A DNA stretch of 64,000 nucleotides from Oceanobacter antarcticus (GTDB lineage: Bacteria; Pseudomonadota; Gammaproteobacteria; Pseudomonadales; Oceanobacteraceae), in the NCBI RefSeq assembly GCF_044962685.1, contig NZ_JBBKTX010000015.1:70230-134229 (forward strand), in the 5' to 3' direction. Positions 18,262 through 26,645 of the stretch are shown here, piece by piece. Position 1 is the stretch's first letter. Each line of letters begins with the position of its first letter. The notes below the pieces were generated by a model that was not told where the DNA came from, did not search any database, and saw only the letters and a list, made by a program, of their open reading frames with translations. The position numbers were made by a program, and so were the translations under genes.

Positions 18262-19431
18262 ATGACAGACACTGATACCCAACTGGAAAAATCCGACCTG
18301 ATACTGGGCTACATGCCTCTGAGCGACAGCCTGCCCTTGCTGGTTGCCGATACCCAGGGCTATTTTGAGGCCGAGGGCCTTAACGTCGAGCTGCAACAGG
18401 AAGTATCCTGGGCCAATATTCGCGACAAGGTACTGGTCGGTCACCTCGATGGTGCCCAGATGCTGGCCCCTATGCTGTTGGCAACCCATCTCGGTCTTGG
18501 CGGCCTGAAAAAAGCCATGATGACCCCCTTTGCCTTCGGCCTGAATGGCAACGCCTTTACCATCTCACGATCGTTAGGTAAACAACTGGACGCCAATTCT
18601 CCTGAGTATGTTCTAGCCGGTGACGCCGTCGCTGCTGGCAAGGCATTAAAACAGGTTATCAAGACACGGCGTTCTTGCGGCGACCAACCGCTGGTGTTTG
18701 CCACCGTTTACCCTTACTCCATTCATAATCTGTTACTGCGTGACTGGCTGGCAGCCTCAGGTGTTGACCCGGATCAGGACGTCACGCTGGTCGTTCTACC
18801 ACCGTCACAGATGGTAGATCACCTGTCGCTGTCCCACATCGACGGATTTTGTGCCGGTGCGCCCTGGAACTCAGTGGCTATTCAGAAAAATGTCGGTGAA
18901 TGCCTGCTGACTGGCCCCGACTTATGGCGCAGTGCCCCAGACAAGGTACTCGGCTTGACTCAGGAGTGGGCCAACGCCCATCCCAATACCACTCTGGCGC
19001 TGGTACGTGCACTGGACAAGGCGACGGTCTGGCTGGATGAGAATCGCAACGCCGCAGGCACATTACTGGCTGAAACCATTCATGTCCCCCTTGCCGCAGC
19101 CCTGCCTGCGCTGGTCGGCGAGTTTGTCTATCGACCTGGTGAAGCCGAACAGCAACAACCGGATATGCTGGTATTCCATCGTTCTTTCGCCAACTATCCA
19201 TGGCAAGAACATGGCGGCTGGTTCCTGAAACAGATGCAGCGCTGGGGCTGGGTCAGCTCGGCGCTGGACTGCGAAGAAGTAGTAAACCAGTGCTTCCGCA
19301 CCGATCTGTACCACCAGGCACTGCAACTGCCCGCTCTGCCGGACGGCACCCAACTGTCGCTGGGCCACAGCGAGGAATGGCAACTAGAGGGTGTTGTGAT
19401 GGCACCCACAGCATTTACCTATCGTCATTGA
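18262..19431 (+). CDS. nasS: Cytosolic nitrate sensor of the NasS/NrtA family
   Basis: NasS is related to the nitrate-binding proteins NrtA/NasF but lacks a signal peptide: the start MTDTDTQLEKSDLILGYMPL is polar, so it stays in the cytosol. The family blocks GHLDGAQMLAPM, GLNGNAFTIS, FATVYPYSIHNLLLRDWL, SQMVDHLSLSHIDGFCAGAPWN and LGLTQEWANAHP align by eye with the transport receptor encoded downstream at 19923. The protein has 389 residues. Lying directly after nasT, it is expected to sequester NasT until nitrate binds. Confidence 0.92.
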   Translation: MTDTDTQLEKSDLILGYMPLSDSLPLLVADTQGYFEAEGLNVELQQEVSWANIRDKVLVGHLDGAQMLAPMLLATHLGLGGLKKAMMTPFAFGLNGNAFTISRSLGKQLDANSPEYVLAGDAVAAGKALKQVIKTRRSCGDQPLVFATVYPYSIHNLLLRDWLAASGVDPDQDVTLVVLPPSQMVDHLSLSHIDGFCAGAPWNSVAIQKNVGECLLTGPDLWRSAPDKVLGLTQEWANAHPNTTLALVRALDKATVWLDENRNAAGTLLAETIHVPLAAALPALVGEFVYRPGEAEQQQPDMLVFHRSFANYPWQEHGGWFLKQMQRWGWVSSALDCEEVVNQCFRTDLYHQALQLPALPDGTQLSLGHSEEWQLEGVVMAPTAFTYRH

Positions 19432-19441
19432 CCAAACAAAA

Positions 19442-19467
19442 CCGCATGCCACTGGTTTGGCATGCGG
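19442..19467 (+). terminator. Hairpin after nasS
   Basis: CCGCATGCCA (19442-19451) and TGGCATGCGG (19458-19467) form a perfect 10-bp stem with a 6-base loop, 10 bases past the nasS stop. There is no T tract, so a Rho-independent role is uncertain. It may be an RNA 3' end stabiliser or mark the boundary of the nasTS transcript. Confidence 0.5.
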
Positions 19468-19490
19468 GTGCTGCCTGGGCCGTATGACAC

Positions 19491-19529
19491 CCCATCAGTA
19501 ACATCCCATCAGTAACATCCCATCAGTAC
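19491..19529. repeat. Short tandem repeat, 14-bp unit
   Basis: The unit CCCATCAGTAACAT occurs twice exactly (19491-19504, 19505-19518), followed by a partial third copy (CCCATCAGTAC). It lies between the nasS hairpin and the nrtA promoter region. No function is evident. Confidence 0.8.
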
Positions 19530-19778
19530 CCTTGCTTCCCTGACACCTCGTAATCCACTCACTCTCACCCCTCCGTAAAGCCACAACAGACCCTGTAGCC
19601 ATCGGTCAATAAACGCCCCAAACCGGGGTGGGTTCCAGATTTGTGCTGTCATATTGTGCAGTCACGACGTCATGCCGCTCACGACCCAGGGAAAAGATAT
19701 CGATTTTAAACCACCCCAATGCCCGTCATTCGGGCTTTCTGGCCCGTTTCGTTCATTTTTCTGGTTTATTAAACACTT

Positions 19779-19796
19779 TTGGCACAGCGTTTGAAT
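19779..19796 (+). promoter_or_regulatory. Candidate sigma-54 promoter of the nrtABC operon
   Basis: TTGGCAC-N5-TTGAAT places GG at 19781-19782 and GA at 19793-19794 with ten bases between. This matches TGGCAC-N5-TTGC except for the -12 C. Transcription would start near 19805, just before the first leader hairpin at 19811. A GCTG-N7-GTGC sequence at 19645-19659 is a weak NtrC-like site (two mismatches) about 150 bases upstream. The Klebsiella nas operon is likewise under Ntr control. Confidence 0.6.
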
Positions 19797-19810
19797 AACA
19801 GTCCATACAT

Positions 19811-19861
19811 AAGCCCAACGGCGGGCTTCATTTAAAAACACAGAATTCAAGCAAAGGCGCT
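19811..19861 (+). promoter_or_regulatory. ANTAR-type leader RNA: two hexaloop hairpins (NasT target) before nrtA
   Basis: Hairpin P1 (19811-19828) has a perfect 6-bp stem AAGCCC/GGGCTT closing the loop AACGGC. Hairpin P2 (19850-19861) is AGC-AAAGGC-GCT with a 3-bp stem. Both hexaloops have A at position 1 and G at position 4, the rule for ANTAR antiterminator targets. P2 shares its GGCGC with the 5' arm of the terminator at 19854-19892, so the two folds exclude each other. The same P2 sequence recurs in the leader at 28855. NasT bound to P1-P2 should block the terminator. The pairing is read directly; NasT binding is inferred. Confidence 0.78.
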
Positions 19862-19892
19862 ACAACGTTAATCGTTGTCGCGCCTTTTTTTT
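19854..19892 (+). terminator. Intrinsic terminator in the nrtA leader
   Basis: AAGGCGC (19854-19860), an inner CAACG/CGTTG stem, and GCGCC-TT (19880-19886) form a strong interrupted hairpin followed by eight T residues (19885-19892). It ends 30 bases before the nrtA start and is positioned to stop transcription unless NasT acts. Confidence 0.9.
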
Positions 19893-19922
19893 GTTTAAAA
19901 ACCCGCTCCAGAGAGAGGAAGC

Positions 19923-21311
19923 ATGATGCAAGGAATTAACCAACTGCGCCGGAAATTACTGACCAGCGTCGCCATTCTGGCAACTGGTCTGGTAACAATT
20001 AGTGCACCTGCAGCGCTGGCGAAAGAGTACCCTGAAAAAGAAGAACTCAAGTTTGGCTTTATCAAGCTGACGGATATGGCTCCCCTGGCCATTGCGTATG
20101 AAAAAGGCTACTTCGAAGACGAAGGTCTGTACGTCACTCTGGAAGCGCAAGCAAACTGGAAAGTACTGTTGGATCGCGTGATTGATGGGCAGCTCGACGG
20201 GGCACACATGTTGGCAGGCCAGCCTCTCGGCGCCACCATTGGTTTTGGTACCAAGGCCGACATCATCACCGCTTTCAGCATGGATTTGAATGGTAATGCC
20301 ATTACCGTTTCCAACGACATCTGGAAGCAAATGAAGCCTTACGTGCCCATGGGTGCCGATGGTAAGCCAGTTCACCCGATCAAGGCAGATGCACTGAAGC
20401 CGGTCGTTGATAAATACAAGGCGGAAGGCAAGCCGTTCAACATGGGTATGGTATTCCCGGTATCCACACACAACTATGAGCTGCGTTACTGGCTGGCGGC
20501 TGGCGGCATTCACCCTGGCTACTATGCACCAGCCAAAGGCGATACCTCCGGCAAAATCAACGCCGATGCGCTGCTCTCTGTCACCCCGCCACCACAAATG
20601 CCATCCACCATGGAAGCTGGCACCATCTATGGTTACTGCGTTGGCGAACCCTGGAACCAGCAAGCCGTATTTAAAGGTATCGGTGTACCGGTTATTACCG
20701 ACTACGAAATCTGGAAAAACAACCCTGAAAAAGTCTTTGGTGTAAGCCAGCAATGGGCTGAAAAATACCCGATTACCCATAAAGCCGTGGTCAAGGCACT
20801 GATCCGTGCAGCAGCCTGGCTGGATGCAGATAACAACGCCAACCGTCCTGAAGCTGTAAAAATTCTCTCCAAATCTGACTATGTCGGCGCCGATTACGAC
20901 GTTATCGCCAATTCCATGACGGGTACCTTTGAATACGAGAAAGGCGACAAGCGTGACGTGCCTGATTTCAACGTGTTCTTCCGTTACAACGCCACCTACC
21001 CGTACTACTCCGATGCTATCTGGTACCTGACCCAAATGCGTCGTTGGGGTCAGATTGCCGACGAGAAGCCAGACAGCTGGTATATGGACGTGGCCAAAAA
21101 AGTCTACCGTCCTGACATCTATGCCACAGCTGCCAAAGAGCTGATCAAGGAAGGCAAACTGAAAGCGGCTGACTTCCCTGACTTCGGCAAGGAAGACGGC
21201 TTCAAGGCACCACAAACCCAGTTCATCGATGGTATTACCTACGATGGCAAAGAACCTAATGCCTACTTGAAGAAATTCAAGATTGGTCTGAAAGGTGACG
21301 ACACTATCTAA
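19923..21311 (+). CDS. nrtA: Nitrate ABC transporter, periplasmic nitrate-binding protein
   Basis: This is the high-affinity nitrate/nitrite receptor of the NrtABC (NasFED) uptake system. The N-terminus (RRKLLTSVAILATGLVTISAPAALA) is a secretion signal. Family blocks are LKFGFIKLTDMAPLAIAYEKGYF, DGAHMLAGQPLGATIGFG, SMDLNGNAITVSN, VFPVSTHNYELRYWLAAGGI, PPPQMPSTMEAGTIYGYCVGEPWNQQ and FGVSQQWAEKYP. The protein has 462 residues, the normal size. Two adjacent ATGs (19923, 19926) follow a GAGAGAGG site. Expression should need both the sigma-54 promoter and NasT antitermination. Confidence 0.94.
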   Translation: MMQGINQLRRKLLTSVAILATGLVTISAPAALAKEYPEKEELKFGFIKLTDMAPLAIAYEKGYFEDEGLYVTLEAQANWKVLLDRVIDGQLDGAHMLAGQPLGATIGFGTKADIITAFSMDLNGNAITVSNDIWKQMKPYVPMGADGKPVHPIKADALKPVVDKYKAEGKPFNMGMVFPVSTHNYELRYWLAAGGIHPGYYAPAKGDTSGKINADALLSVTPPPQMPSTMEAGTIYGYCVGEPWNQQAVFKGIGVPVITDYEIWKNNPEKVFGVSQQWAEKYPITHKAVVKALIRAAAWLDADNNANRPEAVKILSKSDYVGADYDVIANSMTGTFEYEKGDKRDVPDFNVFFRYNATYPYYSDAIWYLTQMRRWGQIADEKPDSWYMDVAKKVYRPDIYATAAKELIKEGKLKAADFPDFGKEDGFKAPQTQFIDGITYDGKEPNAYLKKFKIGLKGDDTI

Positions 21312-21435
21312 CTATCCATAGATAGGTCTGATCAGTGTGCCTGCCAACGCCACAAGTGATGGCAGGCACACGACACATAGCGGGGAAGTTTCCCCGAAAG
21401 TCAGCAACTACCCCGCTACCCCGGAGATATAAAAA

Positions 21436-22440
21436 ATGAATATTGCACTGTCGAACCTGCCGTGGCTTGAGCCCATCGTGAAAATCATACAGGGCGACAA
21501 CATAAGCCAGAATGTCCAGATCATAGCCAAAGCCATTGGCGTACCGCTGGCAGGTATCCTGGTATTTTTGATGATCTGGCACGGAGCGGCCAGCAATATC
21601 GAAACCTCGCTGGGTAATTTCCCTGGCCCGGCCGATGTTTACGAACAAAGCAAAGGCCTGATCACGGAACATTTTGCAGAGCGCGAAAAAGCCGAGGCCT
21701 TTTATGAGCGCCAAGATGAACGCAATGCAGCCCGTATGGCGGACGACCCGGATTACGTACCCAAAATTCGTGATTACACAGGTAAAGCCACCTATTTCGA
21801 TCAGATTCTAACCAGCCTGATCACCGTCATGACCGGTTTTATTCTGGCATCGATTATCGCCATTCCACTGGGCATTCTGACCGGTCTTAGCTCAACACTG
21901 AATGCCGCGTTCAACCCGATCATCCAGATATTCAAACCGGTATCGCCGTTGGCCTGGTTGCCACTGGTGACCATGGTTGTCAGCGCTGTGTATGTCTCTG
22001 ATGATCCGACCGTACCCAAGTCGTTTATCAACTCCATGATCACGGTGATGTTGTGTTCCCTGTGGCCTACCCTGCTGAATACCTCCGTCGGTGTTGCCTC
22101 TATCTCACCGGATTTGCAAAACGTCAGCCAGGTACTGCGTCTGAACTTTATTACCCATGTCACCAAGATTGTACTGCCATCGGCCATTCCGATGATGTTC
22201 ACCGGCTTGCGCCTGTCACTGGGGATTGCCTGGATGGTATTGATCGCAGCTGAAATGCTGGCCCAGAACCCGGGTCTCGGCAAGTTCGTCTGGGATGAGT
22301 TCCAGAACGGATCATCCGACTCCCTCGGCCGTATTATGGTTGCTGTTATCACCATTGGTCTGATTGGTTTTGCCCTCGACCGCCTCATGCTCAGCCTGCA
22401 AAAAGCAGTGTCCTGGGACAAATCCGCCAACGTACGCTAA
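21436..22440 (+). CDS. nrtB: Nitrate ABC transporter permease
   Basis: This is the inner-membrane permease of the nitrate transporter. The 334-residue protein has a long N-terminal region with a membrane segment near residues 30-52. The BPD-type permease core follows with ASIIAIPLGILTGLSSTLNAAFNPIIQIFKPVSPLAWLPLV in segments, and the EAA-like loop LQNVSQVLRLNFITHVTKIVLPSAIPMMFTGLRLS. A GGAG ribosome site lies at 21422-21425. The 124-base gap after nrtA contains no obvious terminator. Confidence 0.93.
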   Translation: MNIALSNLPWLEPIVKIIQGDNISQNVQIIAKAIGVPLAGILVFLMIWHGAASNIETSLGNFPGPADVYEQSKGLITEHFAEREKAEAFYERQDERNAARMADDPDYVPKIRDYTGKATYFDQILTSLITVMTGFILASIIAIPLGILTGLSSTLNAAFNPIIQIFKPVSPLAWLPLVTMVVSAVYVSDDPTVPKSFINSMITVMLCSLWPTLLNTSVGVASISPDLQNVSQVLRLNFITHVTKIVLPSAIPMMFTGLRLSLGIAWMVLIAAEMLAQNPGLGKFVWDEFQNGSSDSLGRIMVAVITIGLIGFALDRLMLSLQKAVSWDKSANVR

Positions 22441-22470
22441 GTCACGTCAATCGACACCGGAGAATTTATT

Positions 22471-23310
22471 ATGAGCGCTATCCTTGACATCAGCCGCGTT
22501 GGCATCGAATTTCCAACCGCAAAAGGCTCATTCCGCGCCCTGATCGACGTGGATCTGAAAATCAAACGGGGTGAATACATCTCCCTGATTGGTCACTCGG
22601 GCTGCGGCAAATCCACCGTACTGAATATCGTTGCGGGCTTGCTGCAAGCCACTGAAGGCGGCGTGATGCTGCACGGCCGTGAAGTCAACGAACCAGGCCC
22701 TGAACGTGCTGTTGTGTTCCAGAACCACTCTCTGTTGCCGTGGCTGACTGCTTATCAAAACGTTGAGCTGGCCGTCAAAACCGTCTTCAAGGGGAAAAAA
22801 TCCAAAGCAGAAATGCGTGCCTGGATTGAACACAACCTTGAACTGGTGCACATGACCCACGCCATGCACAAACGCCCGGACGAAATTTCTGGTGGTATGA
22901 AGCAGCGGGTCGGTATTGCCCGTGCGCTGGCGATGGAACCCGACATTTTGCTGATGGACGAGCCGTTCGGGGCGCTGGACGCCCTGACCCGTGCCCACCT
23001 GCAGGATTCCCTGATGGACATTCAGAAGGAACTGAATAACACCATCATCATGATCACCCACGACGTCGACGAAGCCGTTTTACTGTCGGACCGGATCGTG
23101 ATGATGACCAATGGCCCATCGGCGACCATTGGCGAAATTCTGGAAATCGATCTGGAACGGCCACGTAACCGTCTGGAGCTGGCCGATGACCCCCGTTATA
23201 ACCACCTGCGACATCAGGTGCTGCAATTCCTGTACGAAAAACAAAAGAAGGTTGAAGACATCAGCCCGGCAAAGAAGAGCAAACCCGACGCTAACGAAAA
23301 AGTAGCGTAA
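22471..23310 (+). CDS. nrtC: Nitrate ABC transporter ATP-binding protein
   Basis: This ATPase powers nitrate uptake. Walker A GHSGCGKST is at residues 41-49, the signature ISGGMKQR at 139-146 and Walker B LLMDEPFGALD at 160-170, followed by the switch His in MITHDVDEA. It is a single-domain ATPase of 279 residues without the solute-binding C-terminal extension of cyanobacterial NrtC, so it corresponds to NrtD/NasD-like subunits. A GGAG site precedes the start. Confidence 0.92.
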   Translation: MSAILDISRVGIEFPTAKGSFRALIDVDLKIKRGEYISLIGHSGCGKSTVLNIVAGLLQATEGGVMLHGREVNEPGPERAVVFQNHSLLPWLTAYQNVELAVKTVFKGKKSKAEMRAWIEHNLELVHMTHAMHKRPDEISGGMKQRVGIARALAMEPDILLMDEPFGALDALTRAHLQDSLMDIQKELNNTIIMITHDVDEAVLLSDRIVMMTNGPSATIGEILEIDLERPRNRLELADDPRYNHLRHQVLQFLYEKQKKVEDISPAKKSKPDANEKVA

Positions 23311-23433
23311 CACCCTATTTAATATCACAAACAAGGGGCGCAACCTCCGCCTCCTTTCTGGTGTTCACCAACACCGGACAGGGATCGGCTGGTCTGCAAA
23401 AAGCCTCCGGACGTCTATGAAGGAGAACGTTCC

Positions 23434-24567
23434 ATGTACCATAAGTCTTTACTCGCCGTTGCTATTACTCTGGCTGCCACTCAAACCGGCATAGCCCAGG
23501 CATCCGTTGCCGAAGCCCTTGAAGATGGCAAAATGCTGGCGGATTTCCGTCTGCGTTATGAAACCAATGATACCGACGGCGGTACCAAAGCAGCCGAAGC
23601 CATCACCCTGCGCTCACGCCTTGGTTATGAAAGCGGTGTTTACAACGGCTTCAAGGTGTTGATTGAAAATGAAATGGTGCATGCCTTTCAGGATGAATAC
23701 GCCGCGCTGACTCCAGGATTTGATCCGGTAGCCGATCCAACCGGTAACGAAATCAACCGTGCCCAGATCAGCTACGCCAAGGACGACTTCGCGGCCGTTG
23801 TTGGTCGTCAGCGTATCATTCTGGATAACGCTCGTTTTGTGGGTAACGTTGGCTGGCGCCAGAATGAACAAACCTACGATGCCGTCAAACTGGATTACAA
23901 AACCGGCGATTTATCCCTGACCTACGCTTACCTTGATCAAGTCAACGGTATCCTGTTTCAGGAAGTGGACGTTACTGACCACCTGCTGAACGTCTCTTAC
24001 AAAGTATCCGACGCGGTGAAACTGACCGGTTTCGGTTACTTCCTCAAGAACGATGATACCGATGCCAAAGACGACACCATCGGTGCCAGTATCAACGGCA
24101 AGGCCAGCAGCCTCATCTACTCTGCTACCTACGCATCCCAGTCTACAGACAATAACGATGCCACCTACATGGCACTGGAACTGGGTACCGCAATCTCGGC
24201 TGCCAAAGTCTTTGTGGGTCATGAAATACTCGGCAGCGACGATGGTGCCTACGGTTTCCAAACCTCTCTGGCGACCAAGCACGCCTTTAACGGCTGGGCC
24301 GACAAGTTCTTGTCAACGCCTGCCTCTGGTCTGACCGATACCTATCTGAAAGCCGTTGGTATGTTCAAGGGCTACAAATTGCTGGGTATGTACCATGAGT
24401 TTGGTGCCGATGACGGCGGCGCCGATTTGGGTTCTGAACTCGACCTGCTGGTTGCCAAAAAAGTGGGCAAAACCACCAGCGTCGGCATCAAATCTGCGAT
24501 GTATAGCAAAGGCGACACCGGTGCAGATACTGACAAACTGTGGATCTGGGCCGAAACCAAGTTCTGA
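23434..24567 (+). CDS. Outer-membrane porin of the nitrate uptake operon
   Basis: This 377-residue protein has a signal peptide (MYHKSLLAVAITLAATQTGIAQA) and alternating hydrophobic/polar beta-strands, and ends in a terminal Phe (WIWAETKF), the usual signal for outer-membrane beta-barrels. The N-terminal MLADFRLRYETND and AITLRSRLGYESGVYNGFKVLIENE resemble alginate-export/OprB-like porins. Lying 123 bases after nrtC in the same orientation, it probably lets nitrate cross the outer membrane, by inference from position. AAGGAGAA precedes the ATG. Confidence 0.82.
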   Translation: MYHKSLLAVAITLAATQTGIAQASVAEALEDGKMLADFRLRYETNDTDGGTKAAEAITLRSRLGYESGVYNGFKVLIENEMVHAFQDEYAALTPGFDPVADPTGNEINRAQISYAKDDFAAVVGRQRIILDNARFVGNVGWRQNEQTYDAVKLDYKTGDLSLTYAYLDQVNGILFQEVDVTDHLLNVSYKVSDAVKLTGFGYFLKNDDTDAKDDTIGASINGKASSLIYSATYASQSTDNNDATYMALELGTAISAAKVFVGHEILGSDDGAYGFQTSLATKHAFNGWADKFLSTPASGLTDTYLKAVGMFKGYKLLGMYHEFGADDGGADLGSELDLLVAKKVGKTTSVGIKSAMYSKGDTGADTDKLWIWAETKF

Positions 24568-24677
24568 TCACAGCTCATAACCTGCACCAATTCTTGGCTG
24601 CACATCAATAAAAATAACAAGGTGCAGCCCGGAACAGCATAGCGGAGTAAAACAGTCGCTCGATTTATCGAGTGGCT

Positions 24678-24708
24678 GGGTTACCCCACAATATTTGTGG
24701 GGTAACCC
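24678..24708. terminator. Perfect 14-bp stem between convergent porin and kinase genes
   Basis: GGGTTACCCCACAA (24678-24691) and TTGTGGGGTAACCC (24695-24708) are exact reverse complements with a 3-base loop. A smaller stem CTCGAT/ATCGAG lies just before it (24659-24672). Placed between two convergent genes, it is likely a bidirectional transcription barrier, although T tracts are poor. Confidence 0.65.
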
Positions 24709-24718
24709 CATTCCAGCG

Positions 24719-26485
24719 TTACAGGCTCCCCGATCGAAACCACCACCACTGCAATAACAGCAATAGCATCAGCACACCGGTACTGACCTGCCAGAAGGAT
24801 GTTGGCGCCCTTTCTATAAGCGGTTTGCGTTCATGACCCCGCAACAACTGCTCATTCGGTTTGTATAAATCGGCTTCAAATTCTGAAAAGCTGCCATAAC
24901 GTTGGCTGGCCACCGGATGACAGGCTTTTTTCAAAGCCAGATCAAGCCATAGCGGTAAATCCGGACGATGCTCTCGCAAGGAAGAATAATGCCAGTCGGT
25001 CGCCGATTTGGCGCCACGTCGATGCAGTAACGGGATGTTATAAGGCAACTCGCCAGACAGCATCTGATACAAGGTTACCGCCAATGAATACTGATCACTG
25101 GCCGTTGTCGCCAGGCCATCAAGCCAGTATTCCGGGGCCATGTATTGAATATCCCCTTCCGGTCGTTGATCAATCACACCAGAGTTCAGCTCCGTCAGAC
25201 CTTTTACCGCAACTGCGCCATAATCGATGATTTTGATCTGCTCATCCGGCTGCACCAGAATATTTTCCGGCTTGATATCCCGATGCACCATGCCCCGCCG
25301 TTGCAACGCCCTTAAACCGGCAATCACGGGTTTGATCATGTTTCTTGCCGTGGCCAGATCCATCGCCGGGTGATCGTAACTCCATTGCCGCAAGTCGACG
25401 CCCTCGAGCCATTCCGATACCAGGTAAACAAACCGGCTATTCTCTTGCTGCGGCAGCATTTTCATCAGATTGGGATGATCGAGACGACAGCCAACCCATT
25501 GTTCACGGGCAAAGGATTCCAGATACTGGTCATCATCTTCGAAGTTGATCGATGGAGCCTTGAGTACAAACAAATTTGCCGTAAAACGATCCCGAACCTG
25601 GTAAACGTGACTGCGGCTGTTGGCGTGTAATACCTTCAGTACATCGTAACGATCCAGTTTCTGACCGGGTTCCAATACGGGAGGAATAACACGGGAACCG
25701 ACTTCTCGGGTCAACTCGCCCAGTTCTTTTGGCGGCAGACTGACAATCTGCACCACAACACAGGTAAGGTTATCTTCGCTCTTGTTCGCCAGCGCTTGTT
25801 GTATCAGCCGCTGACACGCTTGCTCCAGTTGATATTGACTGGCCTCTGGTGGCAAAGCGGCAATCCAGTCACGTAATGCTTCGGTTGGCAAATGCCCATG
25901 GACACCATCCGAGGTGAGCAACAACACATCACCCGCCTTCAGTTCTCGCTGCAAATAGTCCACTTCGAGGTGACTATCCATACCCAGCGCTCGGGACAAA
26001 TAGCGTCCTCCTTGCTGCACATGATCCCGAGTAACCTGCTCCAGGAAACCATCAGAGTAATGGTACAAACGACTGTCACCGACATGAAAAACATGTGCCG
26101 TTGATGACTTGACGATCACCCCGCTGAAGGTAGTCACCAAGCCGTTATGGCGTGCCGATGCTTGCTGGCCATGATGGAACAGCCAGGCATTTAACGATGA
26201 CATCACCTTGCTGACTGCACTTTTGACATCCCAACTTTCCGGGGTGCTGTAATAGTCCTGCAAAAAATGCGTCACACTGGTCACACTGGCCTGCTGGGCA
26301 TTGTCACTGCTGCTAACCCCATCGGCCAGGCAAATACCCACGCCCTTGTAACGGGTGACCGGCAAATCTGCCTGCCAGGCAGCAAAGGCATCCTGATTCT
26401 GCGGTTTGACGCCCTTGTCGGAACAACCACCAATACGCAAATCCAGCCGGTCAGATGGCGTTGTCGCCGGTGTACTTGTCGGCAT
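24719..26485 (-). CDS. Bifunctional PP2C phosphatase / Ser-Thr protein kinase, membrane-anchored
   Basis: The 588-residue protein fuses two signalling domains. Residues 1-250 form a PP2C-type phosphatase: metal-site ADGVSSSD (54-61), HVGDSRLY (134-141), TSDGVHG (191-197) and SEDNLT (236-241). Residues 275-540 are a Hanks-type kinase with Lys309 in VLKAP, HRDIKPEN (401-408), DYG (421-423) in place of DFG, and APE (450-452). The glycine-rich loop is degenerate (HANSRSHVYQ), so ATP binding may be unusual. A C-terminal hydrophobic segment (LMLLLLLQWWWF) is a membrane anchor. In Pseudomonas aeruginosa a similar gene lies beside nasA; here it follows nasA on the same strand. Its target is unknown, though nitrate transport is plausible from position. 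Confidence 0.88.
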   Translation of the reverse strand: MPTSTPATTPSDRLDLRIGGCSDKGVKPQNQDAFAAWQADLPVTRYKGVGICLADGVSSSDNAQQASVTSVTHFLQDYYSTPESWDVKSAVSKVMSSLNAWLFHHGQQASARHNGLVTTFSGVIVKSSTAHVFHVGDSRLYHYSDGFLEQVTRDHVQQGGRYLSRALGMDSHLEVDYLQRELKAGDVLLLTSDGVHGHLPTEALRDWIAALPPEASQYQLEQACQRLIQQALANKSEDNLTCVVVQIVSLPPKELGELTREVGSRVIPPVLEPGQKLDRYDVLKVLHANSRSHVYQVRDRFTANLFVLKAPSINFEDDDQYLESFAREQWVGCRLDHPNLMKMLPQQENSRFVYLVSEWLEGVDLRQWSYDHPAMDLATARNMIKPVIAGLRALQRRGMVHRDIKPENILVQPDEQIKIIDYGAVAVKGLTELNSGVIDQRPEGDIQYMAPEYWLDGLATTASDQYSLAVTLYQMLSGELPYNIPLLHRRGAKSATDWHYSSLREHRPDLPLWLDLALKKACHPVASQRYGSFSEFEADLYKPNEQLLRGHERKPLIERAPTSFWQVSTGVLMLLLLLQWWWFRSGSL

Positions 26486-26524
26486 CTACCACCTCTCATC
26501 TGCTAAATACATTGGAAAACCAAT

Positions 26525-26553
26525 AAAAAAGCACCCGGTAAACCGGGTGCTTT
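26525..26553 (-). terminator. Intrinsic terminator between nasA and the kinase gene
   Basis: GCACCCGGT (26531-26539) and ACCGGGTGC (26542-26550) form a 9-bp GC-rich stem. Read on the minus strand, it is followed by six T residues (26530-26525). It should end most nasA transcripts before the kinase gene, which starts 40 bases further on, so the kinase is either read through at a low level or has its own promoter. Confidence 0.8.
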
Positions 26554-26645
26554 CAGGATAATAAAAAAGGGGGCTAACTGCTTCCGTCATCAGAAGGGGA
26601 GTTGAAGACGACAGAATAACAAGCCCCCAAAATCGAATGCCAGAA

